Origin: Thermoplasmata archaeon
Lineage (GTDB): Archaea; Thermoplasmatota; Thermoplasmata; Methanomassiliicoccales; Methanomethylophilaceae
Length of the DNA: 64,000 nucleotides
Direction of reading: 5' to 3'
NCBI GenBank assembly: GCA_015063125.1
Contig: SUTB01000001.1
Location: forward strand, 620,001-684,000
Shown: one piece after another, positions 24,383 to 33,246 of the stretch
Layout: each line of letters opens with the position of its first letter
Numbering within the stretch: position 1 is the stretch's first letter
Program-made: the position numbers and the translations under genes
The notes under the pieces: model-generated
The model's input: the letters and a program-made list of their open reading frames with translations, nothing else
Databases searched by the model: none
What the model was told of the DNA's origin: nothing

Positions 24383-25789
24383 TCAATCCTCTACGAATTC
24401 CTCTTTCTTCAGGAGTTTGGGGTACCCTCCCCTCAGGAACTTCCTGATGGAGGTTATCCCGAACACTCCGCCGTAGATGGAACCGATCATCTCGGATGCT
24501 ACGAATCCCCACCAGATCATCTCGAGGGTTCCGAACGAGACCGCCAATGCTAGGCATATCGGGATGCGTATTAGGTTCAGCACCGCTGTGATGGAGAGTG
24601 ATTTCAGACCCCATCCCATGGACTGGAAGTAACCTACGGACGTGTATCCCAAAGGCGTGAACGGCATGTATATCGCGCTTATCAGCAGGAAGAACGCCAT
24701 CTGATCCCTCAGTCCGATCGTGGCCTCGGAATATGTGAACGGCAGGACCAGGTACTGGTTGAACAGCACCAGCACCAATGAGATGCCGATGCTGATGAGT
24801 ATTCCGTACTTCAGAGCTATGAAGTAGATCTCCTTCACTTTGCTGGCCTTCTTGGCACCCAGGGCTGCTGCGCAGATGGGCACTATGGAGAAGCCGATCG
24901 CCAGAGTCGGCATGAAGAACAGGTCCATTATCTTGAATCCGTTACCGAAGATGGCCACACCGTCGATGGGCGATACACCTTCGATGATGACGTTCATCAC
25001 CATCGCCGTGACGGACATGAGGATGATTTCCATCGATGCGGGGATTCCGACACGGAGGATATCCCAATCCAGATGAAGGTCGAACTTGAATCCCTTCAGA
25101 GGGATCTTGACGAATGTGCTCTGGTTTCCGAAATACCAGAAGAATGCGATGATTATCGGAACGGTCATCGACAGGGACGTTGCGATGGCTGCTCCGGATA
25201 TCCCCCATCCAAAGCCGAAGATGAAGATCGGGTCGAGGATCATGTTGAAGACGACCCCGATGACATGGATGATCATGGAACGCTTCGCGGCACCTTCTGA
25301 TCTGAGCAGACCGCTGAGCATGTTTCCGATCAGGATGGCGGGGGTTCCGATGAAGATCGGGATAGCGTAGGCCAAGCAAGCCTCCATGTTGGACGCGCCT
25401 CCGCTGGCGGCGATCAGTTGCTCGGCCAGCAGTATGAATACGACCGCCAGGACGATACTCATGACAAGAGTCATCATAAGTGCCTGTGCGGCGACCCTGT
25501 TGGCTCCCTGGCGATCCATGGATCCGATACGCCTGGCCAATGCCTGTGATGCTCCCACACCTATTCCGTTTCCGAAGCCGATCATCAGGAAGAACAGCGG
25601 GAAAATGACGTTGACTGCCGCCTGCGCCTCCACTCCGATCGATGTCAGCCAGACCGTGTCCACGACATTGTTGATGCTCTGGATGAAGTTGGCTATCATA
25701 ACAGGCACAGCCATGGCTATGATGGCCTTCTTGGGGTTGCCCAGCATGATCTCCACATCTTTTGTCATCCTAGCTTCGGTCTCGGACAT
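24383..25789 (-). CDS. MATE-family efflux transporter
   Basis: 468 residues with twelve predicted membrane helices in two related halves: GNPKKAIIAMAVPVMIANFI...NNVVDTVW opens the first half and LRVGIPASMEIILMSVTAMV the second. GIGVGASQALARRIG is the typical MATE loop. It probably exports cationic drugs or metabolites against sodium or protons. Monocistronic; convergent with the 24149 gene, whose stop abuts its own. Confidence 0.93.
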   Translation of the reverse strand: MSETEARMTKDVEIMLGNPKKAIIAMAVPVMIANFIQSINNVVDTVWLTSIGVEAQAAVNVIFPLFFLMIGFGNGIGVGASQALARRIGSMDRQGANRVAAQALMMTLVMSIVLAVVFILLAEQLIAASGGASNMEACLAYAIPIFIGTPAILIGNMLSGLLRSEGAAKRSMIIHVIGVVFNMILDPIFIFGFGWGISGAAIATSLSMTVPIIIAFFWYFGNQSTFVKIPLKGFKFDLHLDWDILRVGIPASMEIILMSVTAMVMNVIIEGVSPIDGVAIFGNGFKIMDLFFMPTLAIGFSIVPICAAALGAKKASKVKEIYFIALKYGILISIGISLVLVLFNQYLVLPFTYSEATIGLRDQMAFFLLISAIYMPFTPLGYTSVGYFQSMGWGLKSLSITAVLNLIRIPICLALAVSFGTLEMIWWGFVASEMIGSIYGGVFGITSIRKFLRGGYPKLLKKEEFVED

Positions 25790-25939
25790 TGTTTCCCCCT
25801 TAAGAGGAATACCTAATAAATGTTGTGAATGGCCAGCGGTGTTTTATGAATCTTCTTCCATTACCATTCGGAACAGACCGGATGATGATAGACCTTGGCT
25901 GATCAGTGATGAGCCCTATGAGTTCTGACGGTGTTCCGC

Positions 25940-26479
25940 TCATTCATCTGAAGAATAATCGGACATTCCGACATAGCTTATGAGGTCCGATAGCTTCATC
26001 CCGTTCTCCCAGCGCATGATGAAGTTCCCGTTCGCAGATGATTCGAACTTGGGTATCCTCCTGTAGAGGATGGCGTTCCTTCCCTTGAAAACGTGGTCGG
26101 TTGGGATGGTGAAGATCCTCCAAGGGTCGCCTCTGTATGCCTTGAGCCTGTATGCGTAGATGGGGACCAGATGCGACTGCGTACAGTCCGCCAACATATC
26201 GTTGGCCTGCTCGATGAGACGGGCATTCTTGCTGAAATGGAGAACGTCGTCGGCTGAGCTCTTCACCTCTATGGGGAAAGAGAAATCCCATCTCATGGCG
26301 ACCAGATCGATACCTAAAGAACCTGCGGCACGAGTGACCAGGAACGGATTCACCAGCATGCTCTTGTACGCATCCGTCTCGGAAGCGCTGCATGTCTTGA
26401 TCATCTTGTTTATGACCTTCTCGTCTCCTGAAAGGAGTCCTTTCAATTCCCTCTCGTAAGGCTCGCCCGGTGCTGCCAT
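25940..26479 (-). CDS. hjc: Holliday junction resolvase Hjc-like
   Basis: 179 residues. The N-terminal PYERELKGLLS (E9/E11), then VTRAAGSLGIDLVAMRWDFS (D58) and PIEVKSS (E71, K73) make the PD-(D/E)xK catalytic set of archaeal Hjc. The usual Hjc is about 120-135 residues; this one has an insertion before the first Asp and ~40 extra C-terminal residues. It resolves four-way DNA junctions. A TATA-like TTTATATA at 26512-26519 lies upstream. Confidence 0.8.
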   Translation of the reverse strand: MAAPGEPYERELKGLLSGDEKVINKMIKTCSASETDAYKSMLVNPFLVTRAAGSLGIDLVAMRWDFSFPIEVKSSADDVLHFSKNARLIEQANDMLADCTQSHLVPIYAYRLKAYRGDPWRIFTIPTDHVFKGRNAILYRRIPKFESSANGNFIMRWENGMKLSDLISYVGMSDYSSDE

Positions 26480-26586
26480 TTTGCATCCCTATCATCATCA
26501 CCGACTGGAGAGTATATAAAGAAAAGAGGGGGGTGGCCGAAAGTGGCGAAAGTGGAAAATCGGGGGTCATGCCCCCGGAAATCATT

Positions 26587-27891
26587 TCAAGGCGACAGTC
26601 TGCTGGGATCCCTGGGGAAGAGGATGGCTTCCCTGATGTTCGGGAGGTCCAGCATCTTGACGAGCAGCCTCTCGATACCGATTCCCCATCCGCCGTGCGG
26701 AGGCATTCCGTATCTGAAGGCGTCGAGGTAGAATCCGAAGTCGTCGGGGTTGAGCCCTTTCTTCTCCATCCTTGCGACGAGCCTGTCGTACCTGTGCTCC
26801 CTCTGTCCTCCGGATGAGATCTCCTGGCCCTTGTAGTCCAGGTCGAATGCGAAGGAGAACTCGGTGCCGTCCTTCTCCATGATGTAGAAGGGTTTGGCCT
26901 CCTCGGGGTACTCGACGATGAAGTACATCTCCTTGCCCTGCTTGGCCATGTACTCTCCGACGATCTTCTCTCCCTCGGTTCCGAGGTCGTCGCCGTTCTT
27001 CAGCGGGAGTCCTCCGTCGTTGACGATCTTCAGGCACTCGCTGTACGTGAGCTTGGGGAAGGGGCGGGAAGGGACCACGATGTCCTTTCCGATGAGCTCC
27101 AGCTGCTTGGCGCCTTTCTCCTTGAGCCCGGTGATTACGTGGTCGATGATGACCTCGATCATGTCGGTGACGTCGTCCATGCTCTGGATCCAGGACATCT
27201 CTCCGTCGAAGGAGATGAACTCGGTGACGTGACGGTTGGTGTTGGACTGCTCCGCGCGGAATGCGGGGGCGATCTCGAACACCCTGTCCAGTCCGGTGGA
27301 CATGAGCACCTGCTTGTAGAGCTGGGGGGACTGGGAGAGGAACGCGTTCTTGTCGAAGTACTTGATCTTGAACAGCTCGGCTCCTCCCTCCGCACCTGCG
27401 GCGGAGATCTTGGGGGTGTAGACCTGTGTGAAACCGTTCTCGCGGACGGCCTCCTCGATGAGAGCGACCATCATGGACTTCAGCTCGAATATGGCCTTGA
27501 TCTCGGGCTTCCTCAGGTCCATGAACCTGTTGTTTAGACGGGTGTCCATCTCTACGTTGACCTTGTCGATGACTCCCATGGGCAGAGGGACTCCGGCCTC
27601 GCTATGCATCGTGTATGCCGATGGGATGACCTCCAGGCCCAGAACGGTCTGGTTGCTCTCCTTGACCTCTCCGACGATGGAGACTACGGATTCCCTGGAC
27701 AGGGATGTGAGCTTGTCGAAGAGCTCGGGGTCGATCTTCTTCTTGGGCATTGTGACCTGGATGACTCCGTACCTGTCGCGGAGCTGGAGGAAGGCGATTC
27801 CTCCCATGTTCCTGATGTCCTGAACCCATCCGCTGATGGTGACCTCTCCGTCACCGACCGCGATGTTGCTGGAATCCTTGAAAGCTGTCAT
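26587..27891 (-). CDS. aspS: Aspartyl-tRNA synthetase (archaeal type)
   Basis: 434 residues from ATG 27891 (a TTG nine bases upstream is also in frame; a TATA-like TTATAGG near 27913-27919 favours the ATG). N-terminal OB fold (ISGWVQDIRNMGGIAFLQLR), class II core with motif 2 (FEIAPAFRAEQSNTNRHVTE) and motif 3 (GGWGIGIERLLVKML), and no bacterial GAD insertion, as expected for archaea. It charges tRNA-Asp; whether it also mischarges tRNA-Asn cannot be decided here. Confidence 0.97.
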   Translation of the reverse strand: MTAFKDSSNIAVGDGEVTISGWVQDIRNMGGIAFLQLRDRYGVIQVTMPKKKIDPELFDKLTSLSRESVVSIVGEVKESNQTVLGLEVIPSAYTMHSEAGVPLPMGVIDKVNVEMDTRLNNRFMDLRKPEIKAIFELKSMMVALIEEAVRENGFTQVYTPKISAAGAEGGAELFKIKYFDKNAFLSQSPQLYKQVLMSTGLDRVFEIAPAFRAEQSNTNRHVTEFISFDGEMSWIQSMDDVTDMIEVIIDHVITGLKEKGAKQLELIGKDIVVPSRPFPKLTYSECLKIVNDGGLPLKNGDDLGTEGEKIVGEYMAKQGKEMYFIVEYPEEAKPFYIMEKDGTEFSFAFDLDYKGQEISSGGQREHRYDRLVARMEKKGLNPDDFGFYLDAFRYGMPPHGGWGIGIERLLVKMLDLPNIREAILFPRDPSRLSP

Positions 27892-27925
27892 GATGTTCAA
27901 CCCGATTGATTCTTCCTATAACTAA

Positions 27926-28681
27926 TCACTTCTTCTTGGCCTGGTTAGCGACCGCGTCCATCTTGGCGTTCACCGCATCCTGGTCTCCCAGGTATCTCTT
28001 GGATATGACCTTGAATTCCCTGTCGAACTCGTACACCAACGGAACTCCGGTAGGGATGTTCACTCCCACGATGTCCTCGTCGGAGATGTCCTCGAAGTAC
28101 TTGACGAGGGCACGGAGGGAATTGCCGTGCGCAGCGATGATAATCCTGTCTCCCGCGAGCATCCTGGGTCTTATGACATCGTTGAAGAAGGGAACTGCCC
28201 TTGCAACGGTGTCCTTGAGACTCTCTGTGAGCGGGAGAGAATCCTTGGGAACCCCTCTGTAGGGATCCTGCAGCGCAGGGTTCCTGTCATCGTCCTCGGC
28301 GAGTGTCGGCGGAGGGATGTCGTAGGATCTGCGCCATTTCTTGACCTGATCCTCGCCGTACTTCTCGGCGGTCTCGGCCTTGTTGAGTCCCTGGAGCGCT
28401 CCGTAATGCCTCTCGTTGAGCTTCCAGGACTTGATGACAGGCAGCCATTCGCGGTCCATCTCCTCCAATGCGAGGTTGAGTGTGTGGATGGCGCGCTTGA
28501 GGTAGGATGTATAGCAGACATCGAAGTCGAATCCTTCCGCCCTCATGAGCTTACCGGCAGATCTGGCTTCCGCTTTGCCTGTGTCCGATAGGTCCACATC
28601 GGTCCAACCGGTGAAGAGATTCTGCTTGTTCCATTCGCTCTCTCCGTGGCGGAGCAGCACCAAGGTCATGTTTCCTGTCAT
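27926..28681 (-). CDS. gpmA: 2,3-bisphosphoglycerate-dependent phosphoglycerate mutase
   Basis: 251 residues. [12 protein letters not shown] contains the phospho-accepting His; [20 protein letters not shown] and [12 protein letters not shown] supply the remaining active-site residues. This is the bacterial dPGM type, unlike the cofactor-independent enzyme usual in archaea, so acquisition by transfer is likely. It interconverts 2- and 3-phosphoglycerate. A 3' fragment of a closely related copy lies at 6433-6522. Basic tail NQAKKK. Confidence 0.95.
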   Translation of the reverse strand: MTGNMTLVLLRHGESEWNKQNLFTGWTDVDLSDTGKAEARSAGKLMRAEGFDFDVCYTSYLKRAIHTLNLALEEMDREWLPVIKSWKLNERHYGALQGLNKAETAEKYGEDQVKKWRRSYDIPPPTLAEDDDRNPALQDPYRGVPKDSLPLTESLKDTVARAVPFFNDVIRPRMLAGDRIIIAAHGNSLRALVKYFEDISDEDIVGVNIPTGVPLVYEFDREFKVISKRYLGDQDAVNAKMDAVANQAKKK

Positions 28682-28860
28682 ATGGTCGGCAATCGTGAGT
28701 GTCGTTTATTAGCCTGTTGGGCGGAAACCGTCCTGAAAGATGCTCATTGATGTGCATTATGCATCGCGAATCGCCTTTTCGTTCGACTTCCAGTATAGTC
28801 CGAGTTAAAGCACTTTTTATAGAAGTCAGCCCATCAAGAAAATAATACAGGTTGTTAATC

Positions 28861-30090
28861 ATGTCTGCAGAAAAAGTCACAGTTTCTATCATCAAGGCAG
28901 ATGTGGGATCCGTCGTCGGACACGCCAGGCCCCACCCCTCGATGCTCGATGCTGCAAAGAACGTCCTCAAGGACGCTCAGAAAGCAGGAACCATAGAGGA
29001 TTTCTACGTCACCCGTGTCGGGGACGACATCAACCTCTACATGACACACTACAAGGGAGAGAACAACAAGGACGTCCACGGTGCCGCCTGGGAGTGCTTC
29101 CAGCAGGCCACCAAGATCGCCAAGAAGATGAAGCTCTACGCTGCCGGACAGGACATCCTCACGGATGCATTCTCCGGAAACGTCAAGGGAGCCGGTCCCG
29201 GTTCCGCAGAGATGACGTTCGAGGAGAGGGGATCCGAGCCTCTGCTGTTCTTCATGGCCGACAAGACCGAGCCTTCCGCATACACACTTCCCCTCACAAG
29301 GATCTTCATGGACCCCTTCACGACCACCGGACTGGTCATCGACAAGAGGGCCAAGCAGGGATTCGACTTCGAGATCCAGGACGTCATGGCCAACAAGAAG
29401 GTCGTCATGTCCGCCCCCGAGGAGTCCTGGAGCATCCTGTCCCTTCTCGGAGACACCTCCAGGTACGCCATCAAGAGGATCAACTCCAGGGCAGGAATCG
29501 GACCCGCAGCCGTCGTTTCCACCGACAAGCTCAACATGACAGCCGGAAGGTACGTCGGAAAGGACGACCCCGTCTGCATCTGCAGATGTCAGAGCGGTCT
29601 GCCCTCCGTCGGAGAGTACACCCAGCCCTTCCTCAACAACACCATGCTCGTTGCAGGATGGATGAGGGGATCGCACATCGGAGCGTTCTACCCCTGCTCG
29701 CCCGAGGACTCTGACCCCACATACTACGACGGCCCGCCAAGAGTGTGCTGTCTCGGATTCCAGCTCAACAACGGAAAGCTCCAGGGACTCGAGCCCTACG
29801 GAGCCAAGAACGGAGAGCACATACCCGTCGACTTCTTCGGAACCTCCACCTTCGACGAGGCTCGCAGGAACGCCATCAGGGCAAGCAAGTTCATGAGGTC
29901 TCAGGGACCCTTCGTCCCGTCGATCCTCGGAGCAGAGGAGATGGAATACACCTCCAGGCCCGATGTCCTCAAGGAGCTCACCAGCAGGTTCGTCTCCCTC
30001 GACGAGAAGCCCAAGAAGAAGGCAGCCGCTTCCAAGAAGGCCCCTGCCAAGAAGGCTCCCGCAAAGAAGAAGAAAGTGGAAGTCGAGTGA
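28861..30090 (+). CDS. fbp: Class V fructose-1,6-bisphosphate aldolase/phosphatase with Lys-rich tail
   Basis: Bifunctional gluconeogenic enzyme of archaea. KVTVSIIKADVGSVVGHARPHP opens the protein and the metal-binding acidic motifs (DDINLYMTHYKG, HGAAWECF, PFLNNTMLVAGWMRGSHIGAFYP) follow. The normal enzyme of ~380 residues is followed here by a tail (384-409) of PKKKAAASKKAPAKK type that resembles histone-H1 tails. ATG 28861 is chosen; a TATA-like CTTTTTATAG lies about 45 bp upstream. tpiA starts five bases after the stop, so the two form a gluconeogenic operon. Confidence 0.95.
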   Translation: MSAEKVTVSIIKADVGSVVGHARPHPSMLDAAKNVLKDAQKAGTIEDFYVTRVGDDINLYMTHYKGENNKDVHGAAWECFQQATKIAKKMKLYAAGQDILTDAFSGNVKGAGPGSAEMTFEERGSEPLLFFMADKTEPSAYTLPLTRIFMDPFTTTGLVIDKRAKQGFDFEIQDVMANKKVVMSAPEESWSILSLLGDTSRYAIKRINSRAGIGPAAVVSTDKLNMTAGRYVGKDDPVCICRCQSGLPSVGEYTQPFLNNTMLVAGWMRGSHIGAFYPCSPEDSDPTYYDGPPRVCCLGFQLNNGKLQGLEPYGAKNGEHIPVDFFGTSTFDEARRNAIRASKFMRSQGPFVPSILGAEEMEYTSRPDVLKELTSRFVSLDEKPKKKAAASKKAPAKKAPAKKKKVEVE

Positions 30091-30095
30091 TCTCG

Positions 30096-30767
30096 ATGAA
30101 ATCGAATCCAGCGGTCATCGTCAACTTCAAGGTGTACTCCGAGGTCGAGGGAGTAAAGGCCCTCGAACTGGCGGAGATCTGCGCCAAGGTTGCCGAGGAG
30201 ACCGGAGCGAACCTGGTGGTTTGCCCTCCCATGGTGGAGCTGTCCTACGTAGCGGACCAGGTAGAGATACCCGTCTACTCGCAGAACGTGGACCCCCGCA
30301 AGCCCGGTTCCGGAACTGGATTCACCACACCGTCGCTGGTCAAATCAGCGGGTGCCTCAGGCACCCTGATAAACCATTCGGAGCACAAGCAGCCCGCGTC
30401 CGACGTGGGCTCTTGTGTCCAATTATGCAAGGATCTGGACCTTGTCACCTGCGTCTGCGCGGACACCGTTGACATCGCGAAGGATCTCGCCCAATTCTCA
30501 CCTGATTACATCGCAGTGGAGCCTCCTGAACTGATAGGAGGAGACATATCCGTCACCACCGCCAACCCCGGCATCGTCTCCGGTACAGTGGAAGCGGTGA
30601 AATCCGTCGACAAGAAGATCAAGGTCCTGTGCGGGGCCGGCGTCAAGAACGGCGGGGATGTGAAGACCGCTGTTGACTTGGGTGCGGAGGGAGTTCTGCT
30701 TGCCTCGGGCGTAGTCAAAGCTGCTGATCCTGAAGCTGTCATCAGAGACCTGATCCGCAACATCTGA
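30096..30767 (+). CDS. tpiA: Triosephosphate isomerase, archaeal short type
   Basis: 223 residues, the short archaeal form. NFKVY carries the active-site Lys, INHSEHK the electrophilic His, and AVEPPELIGG the catalytic Glu; VLCGAGVKNGGDV is the phosphate-binding loop. It supplies DHAP and GAP to the adjacent aldolase/phosphatase and to EgsA for lipid backbones. Co-transcribed with fbp. Confidence 0.96.
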   Translation: MKSNPAVIVNFKVYSEVEGVKALELAEICAKVAEETGANLVVCPPMVELSYVADQVEIPVYSQNVDPRKPGSGTGFTTPSLVKSAGASGTLINHSEHKQPASDVGSCVQLCKDLDLVTCVCADTVDIAKDLAQFSPDYIAVEPPELIGGDISVTTANPGIVSGTVEAVKSVDKKIKVLCGAGVKNGGDVKTAVDLGAEGVLLASGVVKAADPEAVIRDLIRNI

Positions 30768-30805
30768 GCATCGCTATTTTCTACGAGTAACTGTTACCAT
30801 CAGCC

Positions 30806-32785
30806 ATGAGGTCAGTGCTGGCTGTATCGCTGCTGTTTCTGGTTTGCGCATTCGTGCCGCTGGCCTCGGAATATGATGCTGCGAACACAGGCATTGTTCT
30901 CTACGAGGTCAACATCTTCAACGAAGACGAGGGAGTTTCGCTGCACAACTACAGCTCGTACGACATAGATCTGAAGGATTTCTGCATCACCGACAACCCT
31001 CAGAAGAGCTCGTCCGAAGGATCCATAGGCTTCTCGCAATCTCTGATAATCCATTCGGGAGAGACACTTACCTTCATGAAGGATAAGTCCGCGGATTCGG
31101 GCTTTCCGGGACGCCATACTACCTACAGGAACGGCGAGTCCGGAGTAACCATATCGAACAACTTCGCATTGAACAACTCCAAAGACGATGTCTACCTGTT
31201 CTACGGGAACAACATAATCGACGCCTTCTTCTACGGTGACGTCGAGATCTCGGACAAGAACTTGTGGTCCGGGGACACGTTCACCCCTAAGAAGAACAGT
31301 TTCGCAGTGAGGATATCCGCGGAAGGGGGGTCTGCATCCTGCTGGACCAACTACAGGATCGGACAGACTAATCTCCAATTCGACCCGGAACTCCAATTCG
31401 ATGCCACTGTGCATCCGTTCCTGTTCCCCGAATCCGGCGGAATACCTATCTATAACGCCCTAGAGGACGCGAAGAAGTCCGTTTGCCTTACGATGTATCA
31501 ACTATCCTGCGACAACGTCTTTGCGCTGTTGCAGAAGCTTTCCTTGAAAGGAGTGGATGTCACCGTCCTGCTGGAGGAATCGCAGGGCTACACAACACAA
31601 TCCCCTTCGCCGGCAAAAGCGCTGGTCGATGCAGGGTGCACCGTGAAGCTCATAGGAGGCGTATCAGGCGACAGGTTCAACCTAGTCCATGCGAAGTACT
31701 GCATCATCGACGGCACCAGGGTGATCGTCACGTCCGAGAACTGGACCTGGGGCAATTTGAACATGGAGGTGGTGACCGATCCTATGGAAGGTCAGGGGAA
31801 CCGTGGCTGGGGAGTCCTGATCGACAGCCCGTCCTATGCGTCATACATGATGGACGTCTTCGAGAATGACATCAACGGCGAATACGGAGATGTCATCGAT
31901 TTCAGCGATGCTGCTCCCTATGCGAAAGCGAAGACACTGACCTATACTGCTCCGACGAAGAAAGTGCAGCTGCCCAGCTACAGATGCAAGGTCACCCCCA
32001 TGCTCTCCCCGGACAACGCTCAGCAGGCCCAGATCTACTACATTTCCAACTCCACTTACAGAGTCTATTCACAGCAACAGAGTCTCGACAATGATTTCCT
32101 CAGCAGAACGGACAATCCCTATTCGGCGATGGTCTCAAAGGATTCCGGTGGCGTTGATTGCAAGCTGATCCTCAGCAATAATGTGGACAGCAGAACAGTC
32201 ACATCGGTCCAAGTGTCCAGCGGGATCGGCTGTATAGTTATGGACACTCCATACGTGCATAACAAAGGAATCGTCTGCGATGATACCGTTCTAGTGGGAT
32301 CCATAAACTGGACCTATAATTCCCTGGAGAACAACAGAGAGGTCATGGTCGCCATCGATTCCAAGGAGGTCTCCGGATTCTTCGCGGGCGCATTCGTAGA
32401 CGATTTCGAGAGGAACGACAGGTCCTCCGGGCTCACACTGTCCTTCACGGAATTCTCCAGTCACTATAGCTCCCCGGGGAAGATCACGATCACCGTGGCG
32501 GTCAAGCAACCCGGAAATTACGCCTATAGATGGAACCTTGATGGGGCCGTCTCCGATTCATCGATCCCTCGCAAGGTTCTAGAGGTATCCTCAGGCAGAC
32601 ATGTCCTGAGTGTTATTGCGACCGACTCTATAGGAAACAGAGGATTCATTTATACAGAATTCACCGTTGATGAGGATTCGTCTGATTCCGTGGAATCGAT
32701 CCTCCCGTATGCCGCACCTGTGGCGTTTGTGCTTCTGGCCATAATGATCGCAGCGATCAGGATATTCAGGGGGCGTTCCGCTTGA
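30806..32785 (+). CDS. Secreted phospholipase D-superfamily protein with C-terminal membrane anchor
   Basis: 659 residues: signal peptide (RSVLAVSLLFLVCAFVPLA), lamin-tail-like beta domain (~25-165), two PLD modules with HxK motifs at H295 (HAKYCIIDGTRVIVTSENW) and H485 (HNKGIVCDDTVLVGSINWT), an Ig-like region (GKITITVAVKQPGNYAYRW) and a C-terminal membrane helix (~632-653). The PLD pair can make one nuclease or phospholipase site on the outer cell face. Lamin-tail plus PLD is a combination found in secreted nucleases. Confidence 0.85.
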   Translation: MRSVLAVSLLFLVCAFVPLASEYDAANTGIVLYEVNIFNEDEGVSLHNYSSYDIDLKDFCITDNPQKSSSEGSIGFSQSLIIHSGETLTFMKDKSADSGFPGRHTTYRNGESGVTISNNFALNNSKDDVYLFYGNNIIDAFFYGDVEISDKNLWSGDTFTPKKNSFAVRISAEGGSASCWTNYRIGQTNLQFDPELQFDATVHPFLFPESGGIPIYNALEDAKKSVCLTMYQLSCDNVFALLQKLSLKGVDVTVLLEESQGYTTQSPSPAKALVDAGCTVKLIGGVSGDRFNLVHAKYCIIDGTRVIVTSENWTWGNLNMEVVTDPMEGQGNRGWGVLIDSPSYASYMMDVFENDINGEYGDVIDFSDAAPYAKAKTLTYTAPTKKVQLPSYRCKVTPMLSPDNAQQAQIYYISNSTYRVYSQQQSLDNDFLSRTDNPYSAMVSKDSGGVDCKLILSNNVDSRTVTSVQVSSGIGCIVMDTPYVHNKGIVCDDTVLVGSINWTYNSLENNREVMVAIDSKEVSGFFAGAFVDDFERNDRSSGLTLSFTEFSSHYSSPGKITITVAVKQPGNYAYRWNLDGAVSDSSIPRKVLEVSSGRHVLSVIATDSIGNRGFIYTEFTVDEDSSDSVESILPYAAPVAFVLLAIMIAAIRIFRGRSA

Positions 32786-33246
32786 TTATCTATAGGGCCA
32801 TGAAGGCTGAGGATTCCATCAGGATCTACGCCCTTTTCAACAGCAATCTGGACGGCTCCTTCTCCCTGGACGTGATTGAGTACTTCTTCCTCTGCTGGCC
32901 CGAGGGACAGATCGTGGCTGAGGATATCTTCGGCAACATTGTTGGCGCCATATGCGGGACCAGGGTAAAACCGGGAAGAGCCTCCATAGCGCTCTATGCC
33001 GTGGATTCCAAGTACAGAGGACAGGGAATAGGGACCAAGCTCCTGGACAATTACCGCACCAGGTGCTATATGGAAGGTTTCTCAGAGGTTCAGCTGGAGG
33101 TCCGTGTGACGAACGGCAGGGCCATAGATTTCTACAAAAGACAGGGATTCGCCATCGAGGAGACTCTGCCTTCGCTCTATGCCCCAGGAGAGGACGGTTA
33201 CAGGATGGTCCTGAAGCTCTCAGGCATCAATCACGTTTCATCGTGA
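32782..33246 (+). CDS. GNAT N-acetyltransferase (RimI-like)
   Basis: 154 residues. The acetyl-CoA loop is SKYRGQGIGTKLLD, followed by LEVRVTNGRAIDFYKRQGF, which is typical of N-alpha-acetyltransferases of the RimI/Naa10 group (ribosomal or general N-termini). The TTG start at 32782 overlaps the previous stop (TTGA) and preserves the first beta strand; ATG 32800 would cut into it. A regulatory link to the upstream secreted protein is not apparent. Confidence 0.85.
   Translation: MIIYRAMKAEDSIRIYALFNSNLDGSFSLDVIEYFFLCWPEGQIVAEDIFGNIVGAICGTRVKPGRASIALYAVDSKYRGQGIGTKLLDNYRTRCYMEGFSEVQLEVRVTNGRAIDFYKRQGFAIEETLPSLYAPGEDGYRMVLKLSGINHVSS

Noticed and set aside
28855-29820. Long minus-strand frame opposite the FBP aldolase/phosphatase
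   Set aside because: It is a shadow caused by strong codon bias of the real gene; no domain and no ribosome site.
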